Positions 7,169 through 14,482 of a DNA stretch of 35,359 nt are shown piece after piece. This stretch comes from JBBSOW01 sp038259365 (GTDB lineage: Bacteria; Actinomycetota; Actinomycetes; Propionibacteriales; Propionibacteriaceae), in the NCBI GenBank assembly GCA_038259365.1, contig JBBSOW010000027.1, forward strand, positions 1-35,359, read 5' to 3'. A model generated the notes under the pieces. The model ran no database searches. It was not told where the DNA came from and worked only from the letters and a program-made list of their open reading frames with translations. The position numbers and the translations under genes are program-made. How positions within the stretch are numbered: the first letter of the stretch is position 1; the number at the start of each line of letters is the position of its first letter.

Positions 7169-7672
7169 ATGCCGATCACTCCAGAGCTCCAGAGCAAGTT
7201 CAACGCCCAGATCACCCTCGAGTTTTCCGCCTCTCTGGTCTATCGCCAGCTGGCGGCCGAGATGGACGTCCAGGACTTCCGCGGGTTAGCCGCGTGGATG
7301 CGCGCTCAGGCCGATGAGGAAATGGTGCACGCGAACAAGTTCATCGACCACGTCATCGACCGCGACGGACACCCCAGCATCGGCGCCATCGACGCACCCA
7401 AGGTGGGCACCGGCGTGAGCGTCCTCGACGTGTTCGAGGCCGCACTGGACCACGAGCGCAAGGTGTCGGAATCCATTCGCGATCTCTACCGCGCCAGCGA
7501 GGCGGCTGGCGACGTCGATTCTCGCCCGCTGCTCAACTGGTTCGTCGAGGAACAGATCGAAGAGGAGGCCATCGTCGGCGAGATCATCGGGCACCTCAAG
7601 CTCATCGACGGCGACGGCCCCGGCCTGCTGAAGCTCGACAACAAGCTGGGCAAACGCGGCGGCGCCGCCTGA
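7169..7672 (+). CDS. bacterial ferritin (non-haem iron storage)
   Basis: A 167-residue four-helix-bundle ferritin of FtnA type. The ferroxidase ligands can be placed: Glu18, Glu51 with His54 (E-x-x-H), Glu96, and Gln129 with Glu132 in VEEQIEEE. Twenty-four such subunits form a shell that oxidises Fe(II) and stores it as a ferric mineral. The Met ligand of haem expected in bacterioferritin is not evident, so the ftn type is preferred. Start 7169 (MPITPELQ) sits 7 bases after the -10 box TAAAAT, suggesting a leaderless transcript, with an imperfect IdeR-like site further upstream. The stop is 2 bases from the convergent livF stop, leaving no room for a separate terminator. Confidence 0.93.
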   Translation: MPITPELQSKFNAQITLEFSASLVYRQLAAEMDVQDFRGLAAWMRAQADEEMVHANKFIDHVIDRDGHPSIGAIDAPKVGTGVSVLDVFEAALDHERKVSESIRDLYRASEAAGDVDSRPLLNWFVEEQIEEEAIVGEIIGHLKLIDGDGPGLLKLDNKLGKRGGAA

Positions 7673-7674
7673 GG

Positions 7675-8382
7675 CTAGTCCTCGCCCAGGTAGGCCCTGC
7701 GGACCCGATCGTCGGTGAGCAGGTTAGCCCCGGTATCGGAGAAGATCACCGAGCCCACCTCCATGACGTAGCCGTGATCGGCCAGGGTGAGCGCGGCCTG
7801 GGCATTCTGCTCCACCAACAAGATAGTGACGCCCTCGGAGCGCAATTCGACGATCGTCGCCATGATCTTTTGCATCATGATCGGCGACAGGCCCATCGAT
7901 GGCTCGTCGAGCATGAGGAGCTTGGGGCGGCCCATCAGCGCCCGGCCGATGGCTAACATCTGCTGCTCCCCGCCGGAGAAGGTCCCGGCCGGCTGACGCC
8001 GACGGTCCTGAAGAATCGGAAACAGATCGAAAGCGCGCTTGAGGTCCTTGCTGATCCCGCCCCGGTCGCGTCGGGCAAAGGAGCCCAGCATGAGGTTGTC
8101 CTCGACGCTCAGGCGAGGAAAGATGCGTCGACCCTCCGGGGAGTGCGCGAGACCCAGCTTCACCACCTCGTGGGCGGGCATTGCCTCGATGCTTTGGCCT
8201 TGGAAGACGATGCTGCCCGACTTTGGCCGGATCAGGCCCGAGACCGTGCGGAGCGTCGTCGTCTTACCGGCGCCGTTGGTGCCGAGCAGGGAGACGACCT
8301 GACCCTGTTCGACCGTGAAGCTGATCCCCTTGACGGCGGTGACGCGGCCGTAGGCGACGACGAGGTCGCGAACCTCAAGCAT
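7675..8382 (-). CDS. livF: branched-chain amino-acid ABC importer, ATPase LivF
   Basis: A 235-residue ABC ATPase of the LivF class, one of the two nucleotide-binding subunits of the importer. Walker A is GTNGAGKTT, the signature FSGGEQQMLAIGRAL, Walker B LLMLDEPSMGLSP and the H-loop LLVEQNA; the LVEQNA form with GLSP is diagnostic of LivF. Length is normal. The ATG at 8382 lies inside the end of livG (8-base overlap), so it is the coupled last gene of livK-H-M-G-F. Confidence 0.95.
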   Translation of the reverse strand: MLEVRDLVVAYGRVTAVKGISFTVEQGQVVSLLGTNGAGKTTTLRTVSGLIRPKSGSIVFQGQSIEAMPAHEVVKLGLAHSPEGRRIFPRLSVEDNLMLGSFARRDRGGISKDLKRAFDLFPILQDRRRQPAGTFSGGEQQMLAIGRALMGRPKLLMLDEPSMGLSPIMMQKIMATIVELRSEGVTILLVEQNAQAALTLADHGYVMEVGSVIFSDTGANLLTDDRVRRAYLGED

Positions 8383-9337
8383 GGTGCTGCCCCGTCTCCC
8401 TGGCGGCAGAAGCCGCGCCTTTCTCCCCGGCGGCAGCAGCCGCGCCCTTCTCCCCGGCGGCAGCAGCCGCGCCCTTCTCGGCCGCGGCCGCGGCGGCGAT
8501 GGCCTCGTCGCTGGGCGCGTGGGTGAGATCGAGTTCCTCGCCGGGAGCGGCTCCGATGTAGGCCTCGATGACGCGGCGATCGGACTGCACCTGCTGGGGC
8601 GTGCCCTCGATGAGCACCTGACCCTGCACGAGGCACAACACCCGATCGCACAGGTTGAAGATGAAGCGCATGTCGTGTTCGATCACCACCACAGCCAATC
8701 CAAGATCCCGGATCCTGAAGATCAACTCCTCGGCTTGGCGGGTCTCGATCGGGTTCATCCCCGCGGTCGGCTCGTCGAGCAGGATCAACTTAGGGTCGGT
8801 CGCCAGGGCGCGGGCAATCTCCAGGCGACGCTGGTCGCCATAGGGCAGGTTCCGGGCGAGGTGGTGCCCGCTATCGCCCAACCCGACGAACTCCAGCAGC
8901 TCTTGGGCCCGCTGCTCGGTCTCACGCTCCTCGCGGCGGAACTTGGGTCCGCGGATGATCGAGGTCAGCGGCCCAGCCGAGGTGCGGCAGTAGCGGCCCA
9001 CCATGACGTTCTCCAACGCCGTCATGTTCTGGAACAGCCGGATGTTTTGAAACGTCCGGGCCATCCCGGCGATGACGACCTTGCGCGGCTTGGGCGGCAG
9101 CACGGCGCCCGCAAACCGAACCTCTCCCGAGGTCGGCTTGTACAAACCGGTGAGGCAGTTGAAGAACGTCGTCTTGCCCGCGCCGTTGGGCCCGATGAGC
9201 CCGAAGATCTCGCCCTGACGGACGCTCATGTTGACGTTGTCGACCGCCAGCAGGCCGCCGAAGCGCATGGTCACGTCGATGGCTTGCAACACGACCCGGG
9301 AGTCGGTTCGGACCGGTGCGGACTCTCGCTGGGTCAT
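8375..9337 (-). CDS. livG: branched-chain amino-acid ABC importer, ATPase LivG, with repetitive C-terminal tail
   Basis: A 320-residue LivG-class ATPase. Walker A is GPNGAGKTT, the signature region LPYGDQRRLEIARAL, Walker B LILLDEPTAGMNP and the H-loop VVIEHDM. LivG normally ends soon after the EAYIG segment (here about residue 272), which would make about 255-275 residues. This protein continues with about 48 residues of Ala, Gly, Glu and Lys, including three copies of a nine-residue unit of the form G-E/x-K-G-A-A-A-A-A, encoded by 27-bp tandem repeats at 8394-8474. The tail is probably disordered. The ATG overlaps the livM stop (ATGA). Confidence 0.94.
   Translation of the reverse strand: MTQRESAPVRTDSRVVLQAIDVTMRFGGLLAVDNVNMSVRQGEIFGLIGPNGAGKTTFFNCLTGLYKPTSGEVRFAGAVLPPKPRKVVIAGMARTFQNIRLFQNMTALENVMVGRYCRTSAGPLTSIIRGPKFRREERETEQRAQELLEFVGLGDSGHHLARNLPYGDQRRLEIARALATDPKLILLDEPTAGMNPIETRQAEELIFRIRDLGLAVVVIEHDMRFIFNLCDRVLCLVQGQVLIEGTPQQVQSDRRVIEAYIGAAPGEELDLTHAPSDEAIAAAAAAEKGAAAAAGEKGAAAAAGEKGAASAARETGQHHA
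8394..8474 (-). repeat. three tandem 27-bp repeats coding for the LivG tail
   Basis: Copies at 8421-8447 and 8448-8474 are identical; 8394-8420 differs at about four positions, and a partial copy follows from 8475. The unit is a multiple of three, so copy number changes keep the frame, and the last copies lie just upstream of the livF start at 8382. Confidence 0.9.
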
Positions 9338-11064
9338 GTTCGCCCCTCGATCGGCTCGATCTCGGATATGTCGTCGAGCTCGGCGGCGAGCTTCTCGTCC
9401 TCGTCGTGCAGTTCGAGCTGGCGGCGCTCGTTGGCGATCAGACCCTCGGGCCTGAAGCGCATCATGAGCACGAGCAGCAGCCCGAAGATCATGAGGCGGT
9501 ACTCGGCCACGAAGCGGAGCTTCTCGGGCATGAGCTTCAAGATGATCGCGCCGACGATCACGCCGAGCACGGTGCCCATACCGCCCAGCACGACGGCGGC
9601 CAGCAGGAAGGCAGACTCCAAGAAGATGTACTGATCCGGGGTCACCGAGACGTCTTGGTGGGCCTTGACCGAACCGGCGACTCCGGCCAGGAACGCACCG
9701 CCGGCGAAGGCGAATACCTTCAGGCCGAAGACGTTGACGCCCATGGCCTCGGCGGCCTTCTCGTCCTCGCGGATCGCCACCCAGCCGCGGCCGATCCGGC
9801 TGCGGTTGAGGTTGGTGAACACCAAGATGATGAGCGCCATGACGAGTAGGCCGACGAAATAATAGTTGGAGAACTTGCCGAACTCGATCCCCAGGAACAC
9901 GTGTTTCGCCCCGAAGTCGAAGCCGAACAGGTTGAGATCGGGGATCGCCGGGATGCCGTTGGAGCCGCGGGTGATGTTCGGCCCGGACGAGCCGTCCAGG
10001 TTGTTCATGGTGATCCGAAAGATCTCCCCGAAGGCCAGCGTCACGATGGCCAGGTAGTCACCCGAGACCCGCAGAGTCGGCGAGCCAATAATCAGACCCA
10101 AGGTGGCCGACACGAGGCCCGAGATGAGCACCACCACGATGAACGGGGGGTGGAAGTCGACGGTCGAAAACGCGGACTTCGACAAGATGGCTGCCACGAA
10201 GGCGCCCGCCCCGAGGAAGGCGATGTAACCCAAATCGAGCAGGCCCGCGAGGCCGACGACGATGTTGAGGCCCACCGCCGTGGCCGCAAATACCAGCACC
10301 TGGGTGGCGATGGACATGTTGGCCGCGCTGCCGTCTTGGGTGAACGGAAAGAAGAAGGCCACCAGGAAGGCCGAGAACACCAGCACCTTGCGGTTGGCGT
10401 TCGCCGCCCTCTTGATCCAGGCACCGATCCCACTGAGGACAGCGGCGAACACGATGATGGCCAGGACGAGGATGAAAGCCAAGAAGACCCCGCCGTCGTC
10501 GAGGTCCAGCGCGTAGGCGGCCGTGAATAGGGCGCTCGCCATAACGACGGCGATGGCCAGGATCTGCACCCAGGCCGGGGACTTGCGCCGCGCCAGCGTG
10601 GGCTCGGGGGAACGCCTCAGCACCCTGGTGCCGCCGACCAGCGCCAGTGCGCCGGCCAGGGAGACCCAGCCACCGGCGTCGACGTTGATGAGCCCGCCGA
10701 GCTCGATCGCCACGGCGGCGAGCACGACCGCCATGAACAACAGCAGACCGGTGCCGAGCGCGGAGGCGAGCCGGTTCCAGGCCAGCACGGGTGAGGTCCG
10801 ATCGCCCTTCAGCAGCGGAAGCGAGAGCGAGACCGCGGCGATCCCGGCGAGGGCTACCCCCATCCACTGCAGCGGCGAGGGGCCGAACATGAAGGCCATG
10901 TCGTCCAGCGCGTCGTGGGAGTAGGCCCACTTCAACAAAGCGCCGGCCATCAGCGCGACGGCGCCCGAAAGGGCGACGAGGCGGCCCCGCTTGTCGTAGC
11001 GGGCGCGGACGTCGGGGGTAAGCCGAGCGCTCAGCGAATGGAACGTGGATTCGAGGCGGTTCAT
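9334..11064 (-). CDS. livM: branched-chain amino-acid ABC importer, permease LivM with long N-terminal membrane extension
   Basis: A 576-residue permease. The C-terminal two thirds (from about residue 215, VLVFSAFLVAFFFPF onwards) is the LivM/LivH-type core with the family segments TAVGLNIVVGLAGLLDLGY, FGEIFRITMNN and the cytoplasmic EAA-like loop GWVAIREDEKAAEAMGVN that docks on the ATPases. Ahead of it are about 200 residues with roughly six further hydrophobic segments, more than in most LivM proteins; E. coli LivM also has an N-terminal extra region, but this one looks longer. The ATG at 11064 overlaps the livH stop by 4 bases; the open frame further upstream is a shadow of livH. The C-terminal tail is highly charged. 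Confidence 0.92.
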   Translation of the reverse strand: MNRLESTFHSLSARLTPDVRARYDKRGRLVALSGAVALMAGALLKWAYSHDALDDMAFMFGPSPLQWMGVALAGIAAVSLSLPLLKGDRTSPVLAWNRLASALGTGLLLFMAVVLAAVAIELGGLINVDAGGWVSLAGALALVGGTRVLRRSPEPTLARRKSPAWVQILAIAVVMASALFTAAYALDLDDGGVFLAFILVLAIIVFAAVLSGIGAWIKRAANANRKVLVFSAFLVAFFFPFTQDGSAANMSIATQVLVFAATAVGLNIVVGLAGLLDLGYIAFLGAGAFVAAILSKSAFSTVDFHPPFIVVVLISGLVSATLGLIIGSPTLRVSGDYLAIVTLAFGEIFRITMNNLDGSSGPNITRGSNGIPAIPDLNLFGFDFGAKHVFLGIEFGKFSNYYFVGLLVMALIILVFTNLNRSRIGRGWVAIREDEKAAEAMGVNVFGLKVFAFAGGAFLAGVAGSVKAHQDVSVTPDQYIFLESAFLLAAVVLGGMGTVLGVIVGAIILKLMPEKLRFVAEYRLMIFGLLLVLMMRFRPEGLIANERRQLELHDEDEKLAAELDDISEIEPIEGRT

Positions 11065-12011
11065 GCGCGATCCACCACCCTCGCCCCGAGTAGGCCTTGG
11101 GGACGAAAGACCAGCACCAGAATGAGGAGCACGAAGGCCCACACGTCCTTCCAGGAGGATCCGCCGAACTGGCCGGGAATGTAGGTCGTCACCATGGCCT
11201 CCACCAGACCGAGGGTGAGGCCACCGACCACGGCCCCGGCGACGTTGCCGATCCCGCCCAGCACGGCCGCCGTAAAGGCCTTGAGGCCGGCCAGGAAGCC
11301 CATCTTGAAGTCGATGTTGGCGTACCGCAGGCCGTGCGCAACGCCCGCCACGGCGGCCAGGGCGGCACCGAGAGCGAAGGCCACCATGATGATCTTGTCC
11401 ACATTGATCCCCATCAGCCGCGCGGTGTCGGGATCCTGCGACGTGGCCTGCATGGCCCGGCCAAGGCTGGTGCGGTTGATGAAGAACCACAAGAACACCG
11501 AACAGATGATCAGCGCGATGATCGTGAAGGCGTTAGCGCGCTGAATGATGACGCCGCCGACGTTCCAGGCCTGGCCCGTCACGCCTTGGATCTGCGGGAA
11601 GGGGATGGCCGCCTTGGCGTCGGGGAAACCGGGGATCTTGCCGTAGAACAACCGGACGAACTCCTGCAAAAACACCGACATGCCGATCGCGGTGATGAGC
11701 GGTGCCAATCGCGGCGCACTTCGCAACGGCCGGTAGGCGAACCTCTCCATCAGCAGCGCCACGATGACCGCGACGATGATCGCGCCCACGAGCATGATGG
11801 GCAGCATCCACCAGGCCATGATCTCGCCGCGCCCCAGAATCAACCAGGTCGCGAAGGCGCCGAAGCCACCGATCATGAAGATCTCACCGTGGGCGAAGTT
11901 GATCAGTTGAACGATGCCGTAGACCACCGTGTAGCCGACGGCAATCAGCGCATACAGCGCGCCCAGGGACAACCCGTTGACGAGCTGTTGGGAAAATAAG
12001 ACCGGGTCCAC
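11061..12011 (-). CDS. livH: branched-chain amino-acid ABC importer, permease LivH
   Basis: A 316-residue integral membrane permease of LivH type. Family segments are visible: FSQQLVNGLSLGALYALIAVG at the start, GYTVVYGIVQLINFAHGEIFM, the cytoplasmic coupling loop TSLGRAMQATSQDPDTARLMG and FKAFTAAVLGGIGNVAGA-like sequence (here LKAFTAAVLGG). The start is GTG at 12011, with AAGGAG about 6 bases upstream, which gives a good ribosome site. It is the first permease gene after livK, separated from it by 151 bases holding a hairpin (12035-12068). Confidence 0.94.
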   Translation of the reverse strand: MDPVLFSQQLVNGLSLGALYALIAVGYTVVYGIVQLINFAHGEIFMIGGFGAFATWLILGRGEIMAWWMLPIMLVGAIIVAVIVALLMERFAYRPLRSAPRLAPLITAIGMSVFLQEFVRLFYGKIPGFPDAKAAIPFPQIQGVTGQAWNVGGVIIQRANAFTIIALIICSVFLWFFINRTSLGRAMQATSQDPDTARLMGINVDKIIMVAFALGAALAAVAGVAHGLRYANIDFKMGFLAGLKAFTAAVLGGIGNVAGAVVGGLTLGLVEAMVTTYIPGQFGGSSWKDVWAFVLLILVLVFRPQGLLGARVVDRA

Positions 12012-12034
12012 CCCGTGCTCCTTGCTATCCCCCA

Positions 12035-12068
12035 GCGTGGGGCAGGCGCTGTGCGCACCGCCCCACGC
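12035..12068. terminator. hairpin between livK and livH, possible attenuator
   Basis: The arms 12035-12043 and 12060-12068 form a perfect 9-bp GC-rich stem, and the enclosed bases can add a small GCGC/GCGC inner stem. No T-run follows. Its place just after the binding-protein gene suggests partial termination or mRNA 3'-end protection, which would keep LivK more abundant than the membrane complex. Confidence 0.5.
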
Positions 12069-12162
12069 CGAGACGAGCGGATCTGTGCTCGGCCCGGCTG
12101 GCCGAGATCGCTACCGACTAGTTGAGACCTGAGCAATGCATGACCGCCCAACTAGACTCGCC

Positions 12163-13392
12163 TTATCCCTTGAACTCACCGGTCTTGTCGGCCTTCCATT
12201 TGCCGTCGGTGACCTTGTAGACCGTCAAGACCTTGGTCAAGGTGTCGCCATACTCGTCGAAGGCGACCGGACCGGTAGCCCCGTCGAACGATACGTTCGC
12301 CAGCGCCTCCACGGTGCCCGAGCGCGTGGCCTCGGCGTCCGCGGCGTCCTTGGTCGAGGTCTTCAGGGCCTCGATCAGGGCGTTCGCGGCGTCGTAGGCG
12401 TAGGCGCCGTACGCGGCGTACTCCTCGGGGTACCCGGCGGCGGCATAGGCGTCGACGAACTGCTTGGCCGATTCCAGCGTCTCGGTAGGCGCACCCACCG
12501 AGGTGGCCAGGTCACCGTCGGAGTCCTTGCCCGCCAGCTTGATGAAGTTGCCGTCGTAGATGCCGTCACCGCCCATGAGGGGGACCTTCAAACCGCCGGC
12601 CTTCATCTGCTGGCTCAACGGACCGGCCTGCGGGAACTCGCCGCCGTAGTAGACGGCCTCGGGCTTGGCGCCCTTGACCTTGGAGATCACCGCGGAGAAG
12701 TCCTTATCCTCGGGGTTGATCGTCTCGGCGGCCACGATCTCGCCACCGTTCTCCTTGTAGTACTTGGCGAAGGCGTCGACCAGCCCCTGGCCGTAAGTCT
12801 TCTTGTCGTGGATCGTGCCCACCTTCTTGATGCCCTCGTCCAAGAGGTATTTGGCGGCAAAGGGTCCCTGCACATCATCGGTGGTGCAGGTGCGGAAGTA
12901 GGTATCGTAGGTGCGCTGCGGATCCTCGACGGGCTTGGCTCCGCGGGTCAGCGTCGGGTTGGTGTTGGCCGGGGAAATCTCGGCGATGCCCGCTGAATCG
13001 ATGACGGGCTGGATGACCTGGCCCACCGAGGAGTTCAACGGTCCGACGATCCCGACGACCTTGGGATCGCTGGTGAGCTTGGTCGCGGCGTTCTTGCCGG
13101 TGTCGGGCTTCGCCTCGTCGTCCTCGGCCGCCAGTTCGAGCGTCCACCCCGGCACCGCGTTGGATTCGTTGGCCTGCTTGACGGCCAGATCGACCGAGTT
13201 CTTGATGCCCACACCCAGCGGCGACAGATCGCCGGTCAGCGGCGCGATGACGCCGATCTTGGCGGTCTTGTTCTCTGCGCCCCCGCTTGGTCCACCCTCG
13301 GGAGTCTCTGCGGTGCGCGTACCGCAAGCCGACAGAACCATCGTCGCGGCGAGCGCTGCCGCTCCTGCCGCGAAAAGCCTATTCTTACCCAC
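12163..13392 (-). CDS. livK: branched-chain amino-acid ABC importer, substrate-binding lipoprotein LivK
   Basis: A 409-residue extracytoplasmic binding protein. It begins with a lipoprotein signal peptide (basic MGKNR, hydrophobic stretch, lipobox LSAC with Cys23 as lipidation site) and a short Gly/Pro/Glu-rich linker. The mature part has the type I periplasmic-binding fold of Leu/Ile/Val-binding proteins: AKIGVIAPLTGDLSPLG, VVGIVGPLNSSV and the C-terminal GATGPVAFDEYGDT segment. The ligand is probably branched-chain amino acids, but urea, amide or other amino-acid binding relatives have the same fold. The start is GTG at 13392 with AGGAGG 7 bases upstream. It heads the importer operon; LspA (16945-17535) would process it. 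Confidence 0.94.
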   Translation of the reverse strand: MGKNRLFAAGAAALAATMVLSACGTRTAETPEGGPSGGAENKTAKIGVIAPLTGDLSPLGVGIKNSVDLAVKQANESNAVPGWTLELAAEDDEAKPDTGKNAATKLTSDPKVVGIVGPLNSSVGQVIQPVIDSAGIAEISPANTNPTLTRGAKPVEDPQRTYDTYFRTCTTDDVQGPFAAKYLLDEGIKKVGTIHDKKTYGQGLVDAFAKYYKENGGEIVAAETINPEDKDFSAVISKVKGAKPEAVYYGGEFPQAGPLSQQMKAGGLKVPLMGGDGIYDGNFIKLAGKDSDGDLATSVGAPTETLESAKQFVDAYAAAGYPEEYAAYGAYAYDAANALIEALKTSTKDAADAEATRSGTVEALANVSFDGATGPVAFDEYGDTLTKVLTVYKVTDGKWKADKTGEFKG

Positions 13393-13535
13393 GTTTGTGC
13401 CTCCTGGATGTTCGCCGCCCGACGCGACGGTTCGCCAGAAGAGTACGTTTCAACGGCCCCTTCTGACCGCTAATCCGGACCTTGTTGCCATTCCGTTATG
13501 GAACCGGGTGTGGAAAACCGTTAATCGGCGAGCGG

Positions 13536-14231
13536 CTAGGACTTGCGCCCCTTCGCCTTCTTGCTCATCGGCGAATTGGTCCCACCCTGATTGGCGTGGG
13601 AGATGACCCCTTCGGCCACCTCCCGCATGGATTTGCGCAGGTCCATCGCCGTCTTCTGGATCCACCGAAACGCCTCGGGCTCGTTCAGGCCGAGCCCGGT
13701 CTGGAGCAGCGCCTTGGCCTGATCCACCGCCTTGCGCGAGGCCAACCGCTCGGACAGATCCGAGATCTCGTCCTCGATGGTGCGGATCTCGGCAAATCTG
13801 GCCAGCGCGATCTCGATCGCCGGAACGAGATCGGACGCCTCGAACGGCTTCACGACGTAGGCCATCGCGCCTGCGTCGCGCGCCCCCTCCACCAGCTCCC
13901 GCTGAGAGAAGGCGGTCAGCATGACCACCGGCGCGATCCGCGCCTCGGCGATCTCCTTGGCGGCGTCGATGCCGTTCTTCTTCGGCATCTGGATGTCCAT
14001 GACCACAAGCTCGGGATCGCAGGTTCTTGCCAGCTCGACGGCCTGCTCGCCGTCGGCCGCCTCGCCCACCACCTCGTAACCCTGCTCGGTGAGCAGCTCG
14101 ACCAGGTCGAGCCGGATGAGCGCCTCGTCTTCGGCCACCAACACCCGGCGGGCCCGGTTCTCGCCGGCAGCCTGGGCATCGGTGGAGGCGTCGGCAGGCG
14201 GCGTGCTAGGCGGGCTGTCACGGTCAGGCAT
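13536..14231 (-). CDS. pdtaR: ANTAR-domain response regulator (PdtaR-like)
   Basis: A 231-residue two-domain regulator. The receiver domain (about 28-145) has the acidic pair Glu34/Asp35, phosphoacceptor Asp79 (VVMDIQMP), Thr106 and Lys128 (VVKPF). The C-terminal part (about 155-215), with SERLASRKAVDQAKALLQ and EAFRWIQKTAMDLRKSMREVA, is an ANTAR domain, which binds paired hexaloop RNA hairpins to prevent transcription termination. Mycobacterial PdtaR (Rv1626) has this layout and lies near polA/rpsA, as here. A Lys-rich tail follows. The partner kinase PdtaS is not in the window. The ATG at 14231 has GGAGAG upstream. The N-terminal 27 residues are Pro/Asp/Ala-rich and probably disordered. Confidence 0.92.
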   Translation of the reverse strand: MPDRDSPPSTPPADASTDAQAAGENRARRVLVAEDEALIRLDLVELLTEQGYEVVGEAADGEQAVELARTCDPELVVMDIQMPKKNGIDAAKEIAEARIAPVVMLTAFSQRELVEGARDAGAMAYVVKPFEASDLVPAIEIALARFAEIRTIEDEISDLSERLASRKAVDQAKALLQTGLGLNEPEAFRWIQKTAMDLRKSMREVAEGVISHANQGGTNSPMSKKAKGRKS

Positions 14232-14293
14232 GGTCTCTCCAAGGGGTGTGCGATAGGGAGCTAAGACTTAAGGGTGGGCTCAAATGCGCCGCG

Positions 14294-14322
14294 CTGCAAG
14301 TTCTACCAGGTAGCGCTACACT
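14294..14322 (+). promoter_or_regulatory. possible promoter of tRNA-Leu
   Basis: TACACT (14317-14322) is a good -10 box, and CTGCAA (14294-14299) a weak -35 at 17 bases. The start would fall near 14329, about 9 bases before the tRNA. Confidence 0.45.
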
Positions 14323-14337
14323 TGTTCGCGTTGCCCG

Positions 14338-14421
14338 GCCGGGGTGGCGGAATGGTATACGCGGACGGCTCAAACCCGTCTGTCCCAAAAGGACATAGGG
14401 GTTCGACTCCCCTTCCCGGTA
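14338..14421 (+). tRNA. tRNA-Leu (anticodon CAA)
   Basis: A class II tRNA can be folded by hand. The acceptor stem is GCCGGGG with TCCCGGT (two G-U pairs), followed by discriminator A at 14421. The D arm begins GCGGAATGG. The anticodon stem GACGG/CCGTC closes loop CTCAAAC with anticodon CAA at 14371-14373, and a long variable arm (GTCCC-AAAA-GGAC) is present. The T arm AGGGG-TTCGACT-CCCCT is intact. It decodes UUG. The 3' CCA is not encoded (CGA follows), as is usual in actinobacteria. It is the only plus-strand gene between pyk and pdtaR. Confidence 0.95.
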
Positions 14422-14482
14422 CGAAACCACGGGCCCCGAACCTTGCTGGATCGGGGCCTGGGCTGTACGGGTCGAGCCGCGA

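Noticed and set aside
8394..8474. Direct repeats considered as a CRISPR-like array
   Set aside because: The units are contiguous without spacers, are multiples of three and lie inside the livG frame.
13470..13510. Inverted TTCC/GGAA bases upstream of livK as an operator
   Set aside because: The arms are only 4 bp and not clearly placed relative to a promoter.
14338..14421. tRNA-Leu as an integration site for a mobile element
   Set aside because: No integrase gene and no duplicated tRNA 3' end were seen nearby; the flanks are pyk and pdtaR.
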